From NCBI GenBank assembly GCA_964368495.1, contig CAYJAJ010000020.1, forward strand, positions 1 through 28,244: DNA of 28,244 nt, given 5' to 3'. A program made the position numbers and the translations under genes. This document shows positions 7,276 to 15,996 of this stretch, piece after piece. The notes beneath the pieces were generated by a model. That model made no database searches and had not been told where the DNA came from. It worked only from the letters and a program-made list of their open reading frames with translations. The DNA comes from CALVGQ01 sp964368495 (GTDB lineage: Bacteria > Bacillota_I > Bacilli_A > Erysipelotrichales > Erysipelotrichaceae). The stretch's first letter is position 1; the number at the start of each line of letters is the position of its first letter.

Positions 7276-8376
7276 CTATACATTAAATCTGAAATGCAAT
7301 ACATCCCCATCTTTTACTAAATATTCCTTACCCTCAAGACGAAGCTTACCATTTTCTTTTAATGCTAATTCACTTTTATAAACCATCAAATCATCATAAC
7401 TATACGTTTCAGCTCGAATGAAACCTTTCTGAAAGTCTGTATGAATAATTCCTGCACATTCAGGAGCAGTCATACCCTCTTTAAAGGTCCATGCACGAAC
7501 TTCTTGTTTTCCAGCAGTAAAGTATGTTTTAAGCCCAAGAATTGAATATGCAGTCTTAATTACGCTATCAAGTCCACTTTCTTGTATACCTAAATCCTGC
7601 AAAAACATCTCTTTTTCTTCTTTTTCTAAAGACGATAATTCTTCTTCAATACTGGCACAAATAGCAATTACATGGTTATTTTCAGTTTGTGCAAATGCTT
7701 TTACGTGATTATAATGCTTATTTTCTTCCGGATGGGCAATTTCTTCCTCTGACATATTCGCAACATAAATCATTGGTTTACTTGTCAGTAGTTGATAATG
7801 TCGTGCAACTAAATCCTCTTCTTTATTTAATTCTACGCTTCTTGCCATCTTTCCTTCAATTAAACAATCTTTAAGTTTTTTAAGCACATTGTACTCCATA
7901 AGTGCATCTTTATCTTTTTGTTGCGCTTTACGCTCCACCTTACTGATTCTATTTTCTACACTTTGCAAATCAGCCATTACTAATTCTAAATTAATAATTT
8001 CTATATCTCTTTTAGGATCGACATTTCCTTCAACATGAGTGATGTCATCATTATCAAAACATCTTACCACATGGCATATCGCATCCACTTGACGAATGTG
8101 GGATAAAAATTGATTCCCTAACCCTTCACCTTTGCTTGCCCCTTTTACGAGTCCTGCAATGTCTGTAAATTCAAAAGTTGTATATATTGTTTTCTTTGGT
8201 TCAATTAATTCACAAATGTTATTAATTCTCTCATCAGGAACTTCCACAATTCCTACATTAGGATTAATTGTCGCAAATGGATAATTTGCAGCCTCTACCT
8301 GACTTTGTGTTATTGCGTTAAAAAGGGTTGATTTACCTACATTAGGTAGCCCTACTATTCCAGCTGTTAATGGCAT
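7276..8376 (-). CDS. ychF: Redox-regulated ATPase YchF (Obg-like)
   Basis: Ribosome-associated P-loop NTPase of the TRAFAC/Obg family. The 366-aa length is standard. Domains in order: the G domain with Walker A GLPNVGKST (residues 9-17) and DIAGLVKGA (72-80); a helical insert at about 130-190; and a C-terminal TGS domain from about residue 280. The usual NKxD specificity motif is replaced by NMSE (207-210), the known YchF feature that favours ATP over GTP. AGAGG lies about 10 bases before the ATG. It follows uvrB on the same strand with a 100-base gap. Conserved in nearly all bacteria; the family is linked to translation and stress response. Confidence 0.95.
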   Translation of the reverse strand: MPLTAGIVGLPNVGKSTLFNAITQSQVEAANYPFATINPNVGIVEVPDERINNICELIEPKKTIYTTFEFTDIAGLVKGASKGEGLGNQFLSHIRQVDAICHVVRCFDNDDITHVEGNVDPKRDIEIINLELVMADLQSVENRISKVERKAQQKDKDALMEYNVLKKLKDCLIEGKMARSVELNKEEDLVARHYQLLTSKPMIYVANMSEEEIAHPEENKHYNHVKAFAQTENNHVIAICASIEEELSSLEKEEKEMFLQDLGIQESGLDSVIKTAYSILGLKTYFTAGKQEVRAWTFKEGMTAPECAGIIHTDFQKGFIRAETYSYDDLMVYKSELALKENGKLRLEGKEYLVKDGDVLHFRFNV

Positions 8377-8476
8377 TATACTTCATCCTCTCAATTCTTT
8401 ATATAGTTTACCTGTTTTCATTGCTTTAGACAAGCTAAAAATGAATGACTATTTACTGCTATATAGTCTTTTAATG

Positions 8477-10453
8477 TTATTCAGATTTAAGTTCAGCAAT
8501 GATATCTCTAAGTTCTGCAGCTCTTTCAAAATCAAGAACTTTTGCAGCATTTTTCATTTCTTTTTCTAAATTAAGAAGTAATTGATCTTTATCTTTTCGA
8601 TTTCCTTTAGTTTTCTTTTTAATATAATTCGCAGCCATTTCTTGTGTTTCTTTTCCTGCAATTGCATCGCGAATTTCTTTTTTAATTGTAGTAGGTGTGA
8701 TGTTGTTAGCAAGATTATATTCTTCTTGAATTTTTCTACGTCGATTTGTTTCATCAATTGCTTTTTGCATTGATCCAGTCATGTTGTCCGCATACATAAT
8801 AACTCGACCTTCACTGTTTCTTGCAGCTCGCCCAATCGTTTGAATTAAAGAGCGCTCAGAGCGTAAAAACCCTTCTTTATCAGCGTCAAGAATTGCAATT
8901 AATGCTACTTCTGGAATATCTAGTCCTTCTCGAAGTAAGTTGATTCCAATCAGAACATCCACTTTACCTTTTCTTAAGTCTCGTATTATTTCGATTCTTT
9001 GTAATGTTTTTGTTTCATGATGCAAGTATTCAACATTTAATTCCATCTTCTTTAGATAGTCCGTCAATTCTTCTGCCATCTTTACCGTCAAAGTTGTAAT
9101 CAAAACACGCTCATTTTTTTGTATTGAATTGCATATTTCATCATACAAATCATCAATTTGACCTTTTGAAGGACGAATTTCAATTTTTGGATCAAGCAAA
9201 CCTGTAGGTCGGATGATTTGTTCTACAACTTCATGGTTAGTTAATTCAAGTTCATACTCCCCAGGTGTAGCAGATACATAAATCGCCTGATTTACTATCG
9301 ACTCAAACTCTTCGAATTTCATAGGTCGATTATTAAGGGCACTTGGAAGTCTAAATCCATAGTCAACCAAAACCTGCTTTCGTGCTCTATCACCATTATA
9401 CATACCTCGAACTTGCGGTAATGAAACATGACTTTCATCCACTACAAGTAAAAAATCATCAGGAAAGTAATCGAAAAGATTAAATGGTCTTTTTTCAGGT
9501 GATCTACCATCGATATGCATTGAGTAATTTTCAATACCAGGGCACATACCAAACTCGCGTAATGCTTCTAAATCATAACGACATCGCTGTTCAAGCCGCT
9601 GTTTTTCTAAATGTTTTTCTTCTTTTTCGAATATTTTTAGTCGCTCTTCTAATTCATTTTCAATGTTGATGCATGCTTTTCTCATTTTATCCATTGGTCT
9701 TGCATAACCACTTGCTGGAAATATATTATAAAGCGTATACGAGTTCAGAATTTTTCCAGTTAATAATTCAACTTCACTTATTCTTTCAATTTCATCATCA
9801 AACATTTCAATTCTAAGCCCATATTCATCAGTATGCCCAAAGCATATCTCAATTACATCACCACGAACTCTAAAGCTTCCACGTTCTTTGTCTACATCAT
9901 TTCTTTTATATTGCCTCGCAATAAATTTGTGCAATAACTCATTTCTTTCTGTTTTTTCACCTACACGAATTGTAAAAAACATACCACGATACTGTTCAGG
10001 ATCACTTGCACCATAAATACATGCGACAGAAGCAACGATAATAGTATCTCTTCTTTCAAGTGCAGAATTAACTGCTGCCATTCTAAGCATATCCAGTTCA
10101 TCATTGGTCGTTGCATTTTTTTCAATGTATGTATCTGTTTTAGGCATATATGCTTCGGGTTGATAATAATCAAAGTTTGAGACGAAATACTCAACTCGAT
10201 TATTGGGGAACAGTTCTTTAAACTCGCCATATAACTGTCCAGCAAGAGTTTTATTATGCACAAAAACAAGCGTTGGCTTATTTACTTGTGCAATCACATT
10301 TCCAATTGTAAATGTCTTTCCAGTTCCTGTTGCACCAAGTAAAACTTGGGCCTTTTTATTTCCCTTAATTCCTTCAACTAGCTGCCTTATTGCTTCAGGT
10401 TGATCTCCTTTCGGAGTATATTCTGAAACAAGTTCAAATTTAATGTCACTCAT
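8477..10453 (-). CDS. uvrB: Excinuclease ABC subunit B
   Basis: DNA-damage verification helicase of nucleotide excision repair, working with UvrA and UvrC in the cytosol. The 658-aa length is typical. Visible landmarks are Walker A GATGTGKT (40-47), the beta-hairpin segment DYYQPEAYMP, the DESH Walker B motif, the QTIGRAARN helicase motif VI, and a C-terminal UVR domain (FERAAELRDIIAEL) that contacts UvrC. The ATG overlaps the 3' end of the upstream protease gene by 8 bases (ATGAGTGA), with GAGG just before it, so translation is likely coupled. uvrA, the usual downstream partner, is not present; ychF follows instead. Confidence 0.97.
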   Translation of the reverse strand: MSDIKFELVSEYTPKGDQPEAIRQLVEGIKGNKKAQVLLGATGTGKTFTIGNVIAQVNKPTLVFVHNKTLAGQLYGEFKELFPNNRVEYFVSNFDYYQPEAYMPKTDTYIEKNATTNDELDMLRMAAVNSALERRDTIIVASVACIYGASDPEQYRGMFFTIRVGEKTERNELLHKFIARQYKRNDVDKERGSFRVRGDVIEICFGHTDEYGLRIEMFDDEIERISEVELLTGKILNSYTLYNIFPASGYARPMDKMRKACINIENELEERLKIFEKEEKHLEKQRLEQRCRYDLEALREFGMCPGIENYSMHIDGRSPEKRPFNLFDYFPDDFLLVVDESHVSLPQVRGMYNGDRARKQVLVDYGFRLPSALNNRPMKFEEFESIVNQAIYVSATPGEYELELTNHEVVEQIIRPTGLLDPKIEIRPSKGQIDDLYDEICNSIQKNERVLITTLTVKMAEELTDYLKKMELNVEYLHHETKTLQRIEIIRDLRKGKVDVLIGINLLREGLDIPEVALIAILDADKEGFLRSERSLIQTIGRAARNSEGRVIMYADNMTGSMQKAIDETNRRRKIQEEYNLANNITPTTIKKEIRDAIAGKETQEMAANYIKKKTKGNRKDKDQLLLNLEKEMKNAAKVLDFERAAELRDIIAELKSE

Positions 10454-11933
10454 TGATTACCTCAATCGCCTTTTGAAGTTGGCTATCGTATGATTTATCC
10501 ATTGACCATACTTTAGTTACCTCTGCAGTTAATGCCGAAAGTGTTTCATTATCAATTACTCCAACTGCTTCAATATTCAATTCTTTTTGAAATAATACTA
10601 ATTCATCATAAGTTGATTGGTCGAAATACCCATCCAAACGTTTTACATCGTAACCTAGAAAATCCAATGAATTTTGAACAACTTCCACATATGAGCTAAC
10701 ACTATCTATTTCAAGCACTTCATCTTCGATTTTATCATATCCCATATAAAGTACATCATGTAAGAAAACCTCTACATCTGGAGTAATTCCCGTTTCATCC
10801 ACCCACACACCTGAAGGGGATAACCATTTCGATGTTGTATATTTAAGTGCTGAACCATCTACAAAAGAATGAGTTACTTGAACAGTCCCTTTACCAAAAG
10901 TAGTTGTTCCAACGATTGTAACATCGTCTCTTTCCTCTTTTAATGCTAAAGTTAATACTTCAGAAGCACTTGCAGTTGCCTCATTGACTAAAATAACAAT
11001 TTCCTCAATATTCTCAAACATTCCACTTTTTGTTTTCGTAAATTCTATAGCACCATTTGAGTAGACTTGTTGCATAGCTACAGTATCTTCAGGTAGAAAT
11101 AGGCTCGCAATATCCACTAATGCTGCCAAATATCCACCACCATCGTCTCTTACATCAATAATTAATTTTTTCATACCTTGTTCAGTCATCAATTGTAAAT
11201 ATTCTTCAGCTTCATTTCCAGTTGATGATCCAAATTGATAAATTTGAAGGTATCCAATATCATCTTGAAGCATTTCTCCATAAGCCGTATTATTCACTGG
11301 TGCTCTTGTAATATCTATTGTAATGATTTCATTATTGCGAAGAAAGCCCATTTGTACGACAGTTCCTTCTAATCCTTTTACTTTAGACGCAATTTCATCA
11401 GATTCCATTCCTTCTACTAATTCACCATCGACACTATAGATTCTATCTCCTGGTAGAACTCCTGCTTTTTGTGCAGGTGAGTTTTGAAATACACGTGTAA
11501 TTACATTTAAACCATCTGTTGCATTATACTGTACACCAATCCCTACAAACCCCATATCAATTCCTGTTGTAAAATCTTCAACATCTTGTCTTGACATGTA
11601 TGTCGTATGTGGGTCAATCTCGTTGTTTGCCATTCCATATAATGCTTGATCCATCAGTTGTTCTTCACCATTTTCTAATTCATCTTTAAAAAACCACTGA
11701 CTACTCATAATTCCTTGAATTGTGTCAAATTTACTTGTCTCAATGGAATTATTTCCATTTACAATTGTTGTGTTCTCTGAAAAATCATTACCAACTAAAA
11801 AACCAAAAGTAAACACACATAAAGAAAGTGTCACAATCAATAATCGTGTGCGTTTTTTTCTTCTTTTTTCTATTACTTCATCTGGCCATAAGTGCTTTTC
11901 AAGTTGGATTTGAACTTTTTTTTCTTCATTCAT
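10446..11933 (-). CDS. S41 family C-terminal processing protease (CtpA/CtpB-type)
   Basis: Membrane-anchored serine protease acting outside the membrane. The 495-aa protein has a basic cytosolic N-terminus, one transmembrane segment (about 31-49), a PDZ domain (about 128-205) and an S41 protease core. The catalytic pair is Ser322 in TASASE and Lys348 in TFGKG, and a substrate-loop motif DVRDDGGGYL is present. A C-terminal peptidoglycan-binding domain (about 415-470, LGYDVKRLDGYFDQSTYDELV) follows, as in Bacillus CtpA/CtpB. An extended -10 promoter lies upstream, and AAGGAG precedes the ATG. It lies next to ftsE-ftsX-M23, and CtpA-type proteases are known to process or remove cell-wall hydrolases in some bacteria, so the adjacent M23 hydrolase is a plausible substrate (inference). 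Confidence 0.92.
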   Translation of the reverse strand: MNEEKKVQIQLEKHLWPDEVIEKRRKKRTRLLIVTLSLCVFTFGFLVGNDFSENTTIVNGNNSIETSKFDTIQGIMSSQWFFKDELENGEEQLMDQALYGMANNEIDPHTTYMSRQDVEDFTTGIDMGFVGIGVQYNATDGLNVITRVFQNSPAQKAGVLPGDRIYSVDGELVEGMESDEIASKVKGLEGTVVQMGFLRNNEIITIDITRAPVNNTAYGEMLQDDIGYLQIYQFGSSTGNEAEEYLQLMTEQGMKKLIIDVRDDGGGYLAALVDIASLFLPEDTVAMQQVYSNGAIEFTKTKSGMFENIEEIVILVNEATASASEVLTLALKEERDDVTIVGTTTFGKGTVQVTHSFVDGSALKYTTSKWLSPSGVWVDETGITPDVEVFLHDVLYMGYDKIEDEVLEIDSVSSYVEVVQNSLDFLGYDVKRLDGYFDQSTYDELVLFQKELNIEAVGVIDNETLSALTAEVTKVWSMDKSYDSQLQKAIEVINE

Positions 11934-11987
11934 ATTTCAATCTCCTTAAATAATTTAGAAATGATTATGTTTAATTAACATATCGGT

Positions 11988-11996
11988 ATTATACCA
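11988..11996 (-). promoter_or_regulatory. Extended -10 promoter of the S41 protease-uvrB operon
   Basis: The minus strand reads TGGTATAAT, a perfect extended -10, about 55 bases before the ATG. The -35 region is weak (TACATT at 17, or TTTACA at 19 bases) and abuts the preceding terminator. It makes this operon independent of ftsEX transcription. Confidence 0.65.
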
Positions 11997-12015
11997 TTAT
12001 TTTAAATTTTAATGT

Positions 12016-12043
12016 AAAAAAAAGCTATAGTTTCCTATAGCTT
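12016..12043 (-). terminator. Terminator of the ftsE-ftsX-M23 operon
   Basis: A perfect 9-bp stem (12022-12030 with 12035-12043) with loop TTTC is followed on the minus strand by a T-run. It overlaps the last two bases of the M23 stop codon. Confidence 0.88.
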
Positions 12044-13189
12044 AATATCCTAATGCATCTTCTGGTCGCATACGACATGGAGCACCAGAGTTTGAACAAA
12101 GTCTATTTAATGCCGATGTACCCCATCCACAGCCAAATGATAAGTCTCCATCCCAATCATTAATAAAATCATTAATAGAGTCATTACCTAATTTGTATAC
12201 TTCAATATGTAAGTGGCTTCCACTGGAATTTCCTGAACTTCCCATAGCTCCAATTTTATCACCAGCACTAACAATCGTTGAATTGGAAATCGGCGTTCCT
12301 TCTTGAAGATGTAAATACTTAATTGCATAAAGTGTTCCATCAACACGTGNNNNNNNNNNNNNNNNNNNNNNNNNNNNNNNNNNNNNNNNNNNNNNNNNNN
12401 NNNNNNNNNNNNNNNNNNNNNNNNNNNNNNNNNNNNNNNNNNNNNNNNNACTTCTTGTTTTCTAAATTCTTCTTGAATGATTTCTGCTTCTAGTTTTTTC
12501 GCAGCAACTTCTTTTTGTTTCTTTTCAACTTCATCACGCTTGACCTCAATCTCAGCTTTATCAGCTTCAAGTTGAATTTTATCTTCATTCAACGATTCAA
12601 TAAGTTCCAATAACTGATCATGTACATAATCATCATAATCCATTAAGTCATTTAAACCGTTCATACGACGAATGAAATCCGTAAAGCTATCAGCCCCCAT
12701 TAAAAAATCCAGTTGTTGATTGAGCCTCATTGTGCCTTGAGAACTGACCATTCTATCTTGAACTTTTTTTGTTAATTCTTCTTTTTCTTTTTCTTTTTCT
12801 TCAATTTCAATTTCTTTTGTTGCTATTTTATCTTCTAAATCATCAATTTGTATATTAAGTTCTTCTATTTCTTGATTTAAACTATTGATCTCATTTTCTA
12901 AACTAGTGATTAATTTTGCTTGATTTTCAATATCTTGTGCAATTTCTTCACGCTTTGCTTCTACTTCTTCTAATTCTTCTCTTAATTCTTCGCTTTCATC
13001 ACTCATCCACTGTGCATATCCAGTGCATACTGTTTTTTCATCATCACTCAAATCATCCTTAGAACATAATTCGTTATAATAATCTTCATTACCTTCATAA
13101 TCCTCTTCCGCAAGTGTTACTGAAAGAGAGCCAAAAACAAATAATGAGCACGTTAATAAAGAGAGTAATATTTTTTTTAATATCATCAT
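12042..13189 (-). CDS. Coiled-coil M23 peptidoglycan hydrolase (PcsB/EnvC-like), interrupted by assembly gap
   Basis: Secreted hydrolase or activator that works with FtsEX in cell division. The N-terminal part (13189 to 12450) has a signal peptide (MMILKKILLSLLTCSLFVFG, cleaved near VTLA), then a long Glu/Lys-rich coiled coil with a central LDFLMGADSFTDFIRRM segment, as in PcsB. After the gap, the frame ending at 12042 reads through GTLYAIKYLHLQEGTP, SAGDKIGAMGSSG and SHLHIEVY, the C-terminal half of a LytM/M23 domain with its HxH zinc motif, then a Cys-containing tail. The first zinc His and Asp fall in the gap. The two parts are out of phase only because 100 N is arbitrary. The GTG at 13198 lies in the AAGGTGG site; the ATG at 13189 overlaps the ftsX stop (ATGA). 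Confidence 0.88.
12350..12449. other. Assembly gap of 100 N
   Basis: Exactly 100 ambiguous bases, a common placeholder for a gap of unknown size. It falls inside the M23 hydrolase gene, between the coiled coil and the second half of the LytM domain. Confidence 0.98.
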
Positions 13190-14100
13190 CGTTTCCACCT
13201 TAAATAACGAGTCACAGAAAAGAAGCTACCAATTAGCCCTACAATGATTCCTGTGCCTACAAGCAATCCTGCTAAATATAATACAAAGGGCATCGGTTGA
13301 ATCATCACAAATAAATTACTCAACCAAACTCCACCAAGAATGTCATATAAATAAATATATCCAACAGTACCAAACAAAATCGGTATGATTGAACCTATAA
13401 TTCCTATAATTATCCCTTCAATCATAAATGGCATCCGTATGTATCCATTTGTCGCACCTACATTACGCATAATACTTATTTCAGTACTTCTTGCATAAAT
13501 AGTAAGCTTGATCGTATTTGAAATCAAAGATATTGCCAACAGTCCAAGTGCAAGCACCAAGATTGCCCCTGCTGTTCTCAATGAAGTTAAAGCACTAATT
13601 AAGGTTATTGTACTTTCTCCTCCATAATTGACTTCATCAATTCCTTCAATTTCTAAAACTGCATCAGAAACTGATTGCACATATTCTCCACTTATTAAAT
13701 CGATGTAATACATATGATGAAATGGGTTGTCCTCTACATAAGGCTCAAATATCGCCTTTGATGCTTCATCATCTGAATTCAATTCGATATAAAACTCCAA
13801 TTCTTGTTCTTTCGTAAAGAATGTTGTATTCGCAACTCCCTCAATAGACATTAGTTCAGTATTAATCTTATCTAATTGTTCCTGCGATTCATAATCAAAA
13901 TTAATCTTAACTGATATTTGTACTGTTTCTTCAATCGTTCTCGTAATCGAATCTAAACTAAATGAGAAAATTGCGAAAACGCAAATAATAGTTAACGTTA
14001 TCATCACTGCTGAAGCGCTAGAAATTGCCATCGCACTATGTCTAGCAACTCCATAAAAACCTTCTTTAAAATACCTGCCTATTCTTCTAACGATGCGCAT
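13186..14100 (-). CDS. ftsX: Cell division protein FtsX
   Basis: Membrane subunit of the FtsEX ABC-type complex, which transmits ATP hydrolysis to an extracellular peptidoglycan hydrolase. The 304-aa protein has the normal Gram-positive layout: a basic cytosolic N-terminus, TM1 at about 22-45, a large extracellular domain (about 46-165), then three TM helices containing the FtsX-family core (NTIKLTIYARSTEISIMRNVGATNGYIRMPF). AAGGAGG sits inside the end of ftsE, 5 bases before the ATG, and the two genes overlap by 14 bases. The stop codon TGA overlaps the M23 gene start (ATGA). This tight packing makes the downstream M23 protein the obvious partner. Confidence 0.95.
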   Translation of the reverse strand: MRIVRRIGRYFKEGFYGVARHSAMAISSASAVMITLTIICVFAIFSFSLDSITRTIEETVQISVKINFDYESQEQLDKINTELMSIEGVANTTFFTKEQELEFYIELNSDDEASKAIFEPYVEDNPFHHMYYIDLISGEYVQSVSDAVLEIEGIDEVNYGGESTITLISALTSLRTAGAILVLALGLLAISLISNTIKLTIYARSTEISIMRNVGATNGYIRMPFMIEGIIIGIIGSIIPILFGTVGYIYLYDILGGVWLSNLFVMIQPMPFVLYLAGLLVGTGIIVGLIGSFFSVTRYLRWKR

Positions 14101-14776
14101 AATATCCTCCTTCCATCATATCAGTTATGATATGTCCAGAGTCTAAAGTAATTGTACGTTTACGATAGTGATTAACAATTCGGTTATCATGTGTAACCAT
14201 TAATATTGTTGTGTCTTTTTCTTTGTTGATCTTTTCTAGCAAATTCATAATTTCATCACTCATTACAGGGTCTAAATTCCCTGTAGGTTCATCCGCAATT
14301 AAAAATTTAGGATTGTTGACAATAGCTCTAGCAATAGCTACTCGCTGTTGTTCTCCACCTGATAATTGTTTCGGAAATGAATTTCCTTTATCATCTAAAC
14401 CAACCATATTCATCGCTTCACGTACACGTTTTCTAATTTCTTTTGGTTCAACATCAATTACTTCAAGAGCAAATGCTATATTTTCAAATACTGTTTTACT
14501 TTCTAAAAGACGAAAATCTTGAAAAACAACTCCAATATTTCTACGATAAATCGGAACTCTTGAATGTTTCAATTTTCCTACATTAATACCAAGTACATCA
14601 ACAACTCCTTTAGTAGGAATCTCTTCACCTGACAACAATTTAATAATTGTTGATTTCCCAGACCCTGTCGGTCCGACAACATAGACGAATTCTCCTTGTC
14701 TTATAAACAAGTTAATATCATGTAATACACTATTTCCATTTTTGTAGGTTTTACATACATTTTTTAGTTCTAACAT
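14087..14776 (-). CDS. ftsE: Cell division ATP-binding protein FtsE
   Basis: ATPase of the FtsEX complex at the inner face of the membrane. The 229-aa ABC ATPase has Walker A GPTGSGKST (35-43), Q-loop Gln86 (VFQDFRLL), signature LSGGEQQ (138-144), Walker B FLIADE (158-163) with the TGNLD D-loop, and the H-loop His in MVTHDNR. The MLELKNVCKTY start and short length are FtsE-like rather than those of a general lipoprotein-release ATPase, and the ftsX neighbour settles it. GGAG lies 8-10 bases before the ATG. First gene of the operon. Confidence 0.96.
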   Translation of the reverse strand: MLELKNVCKTYKNGNSVLHDINLFIRQGEFVYVVGPTGSGKSTIIKLLSGEEIPTKGVVDVLGINVGKLKHSRVPIYRRNIGVVFQDFRLLESKTVFENIAFALEVIDVEPKEIRKRVREAMNMVGLDDKGNSFPKQLSGGEQQRVAIARAIVNNPKFLIADEPTGNLDPVMSDEIMNLLEKINKEKDTTILMVTHDNRIVNHYRKRTITLDSGHIITDMMEGGYYAHR

Positions 14777-14798
14777 AATTTCAACTCCATCCTTACGA

Positions 14799-14807
14799 AT
14801 TATAACA
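14799..14807 (-). promoter_or_regulatory. Extended -10 promoter of ftsE-ftsX-M23
   Basis: The minus strand reads TGTTATAAT, a TGn-extended consensus -10, giving a transcript start about 15 bases before the ftsE ATG. The -35 region is poor, as often seen with extended -10 promoters. The rest of 14808-14950 shows nothing recognisable. Confidence 0.55.
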
Positions 14808-14949
14808 TAGATATTTTTTCCAATTGCTTGTAAAACTTGGAATATTTACAATTTACCATTTATTGGTTAAGTTATCTATTTATCATTTAAAATAATTACT
14901 ATTATTATTAAAACATTCCTACATAAAAAAAACAAGTTAAAGCTAAATC

Positions 14950-14982
14950 AAAAAAACATACTTCATATACTGAAGTATGTTT
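14950..14982 (-). terminator. Terminator of the YitT-family gene
   Basis: A perfect 12-bp stem (14954-14965 with 14971-14982) with a 5-base loop and a minus-strand T-run beyond 14956. It begins 6 bases after the stop codon. Confidence 0.88.
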
Positions 14983-14987
14983 GATAT

Positions 14988-15833
14988 TTAAACTCGAAAT
15001 TCTAACTTAAATCCCTCTCCATGAACATCTTGTACTTCACTTGTTATCATAAACGCTTTAGAATCAATTGAGTTTACGATTTCTATTAAACGAGGATACT
15101 GTTTTTTATCAATGATAACTAAAACAATCATTTTGCTTTCTAAAGTATACCCTCCTTGAGCAGATATTAATGTTGTTCCACGGTCTAATTCTTTATTTAG
15201 TCGCTCATTTAATATTTCCCAATGCTCAGAGATTATTTGGATTGATTTAGCATTTGACCCTCCAAATGTTAGTGTCTTGTCAATGATCCATGATGTTGCT
15301 ACTACCGATATCATCCCTATCAACACTGCTTCCAACCCATAAGATAAAATTCCTAATAACACAGTAGCACCATCTACTATTAAGACAAATTTGCTTGTAT
15401 CATCTCCAGTAAGCTTATGCAATATTAATGGTGGGATATCCATCCCTCCAGTACTTGATCCGACTTTTAAAACTAGCCCTATTCCAAATCCTGCAATTAT
15501 TCCTCCATAAAGTGAAGCAACCGCTGCAGTAAGTCCGACTATCTCAAAATCAAGATTCTCTAAGAAAACGATAAACATTGGATAAGTTACAGATGAGATT
15601 ACTGTATTTATCGCAAATGACTTTCCTAAGAAAATAAAACCAATGATAAACATTCCGTACACTAGACAATTGATTGTTACCATTCTTGGAATATTAAATA
15701 TCGGCTCTAGTGCGATTGCAATTCCTGCGACACCTCCAGATAAAATGTTATATGGAAGAATCAGGTAAGTCACTGCAACAGCTAAAATAAAAGTCCCTAC
15801 AATTGTAATCAAACTATTTTTAAGCAATTTCAT
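14988..15833 (-). CDS. YitT family membrane protein (DUF161 + DUF2179)
   Basis: Polytopic membrane protein of unknown substrate, widespread in Firmicutes. About 281 aa. The N-terminal 200 residues hold five or so helices with the family pattern (LPYNILSGGVAGIAIAL, GKSFAINTVISSVTYP, GLVLKVGSSTGGMDI). The C-terminal 80 residues form the cytosolic DUF2179 domain (ELDRGTTLISAQGGYT, QYPRLIEIVNSIDSKAFM). An in-frame GTG at 15851 has a GGAG only 4 bases off. The ATG at 15833 has GGGGA at good spacing and matches the usual family start, so I prefer it. It is a single gene ended by a strong terminator. No function should be inferred beyond possible transport. Confidence 0.88.
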   Translation of the reverse strand: MKLLKNSLITIVGTFILAVAVTYLILPYNILSGGVAGIAIALEPIFNIPRMVTINCLVYGMFIIGFIFLGKSFAINTVISSVTYPMFIVFLENLDFEIVGLTAAVASLYGGIIAGFGIGLVLKVGSSTGGMDIPPLILHKLTGDDTSKFVLIVDGATVLLGILSYGLEAVLIGMISVVATSWIIDKTLTFGGSNAKSIQIISEHWEILNERLNKELDRGTTLISAQGGYTLESKMIVLVIIDKKQYPRLIEIVNSIDSKAFMITSEVQDVHGEGFKLEFRV

Positions 15834-15954
15834 ATCATTTTCCCCGTTCACTTTTCTCCATTATTATCATAGTATAAGTTTCAACTTTTTTATAGTCATT
15901 TAGTATAACTTTGAGTTAATTTCAACATTTTTAATCTCTTTAGTCTCTTATTTA

Positions 15955-15986
15955 TTAAAAAAGTGTCAGCATAATGCCTAACACTT
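15955..15986 (-). terminator. Terminator of the DUF1934-argS-rpoE operon
   Basis: An outer 6-bp stem AAGTGT/ACACTT (15961-15966 with 15981-15986), extended by further pairs with one bulge, is followed on the minus strand by TTTTTT. Confidence 0.75.
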
Positions 15987-15996
15987 TATTTTTGAT

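Noticed and set aside
7689..7874. Plus-strand 61-codon frame inside ychF
   Set aside because: Antisense to a conserved gene with no ribosome binding site.
8440..8475. Possible uvrB terminator (GACTA/TAGTC)
   Set aside because: Only a 5-bp stem with a 12-base loop and a poor T-run; too weak to report.
12188..13198. A single 336-aa protein reading through the N block to a Lys/Arg-rich C-terminus
   Set aside because: The C-terminal residues come from the wrong frame. The other frame at 12349-12045 gives a clear LytM domain (SHLHIEV), so the join is an artefact of the arbitrary 100-N length.
14211..14522. Plus-strand frame antisense to ftsE
   Set aside because: Mirrors the ABC ATPase codons on the opposite strand and has no start signal.
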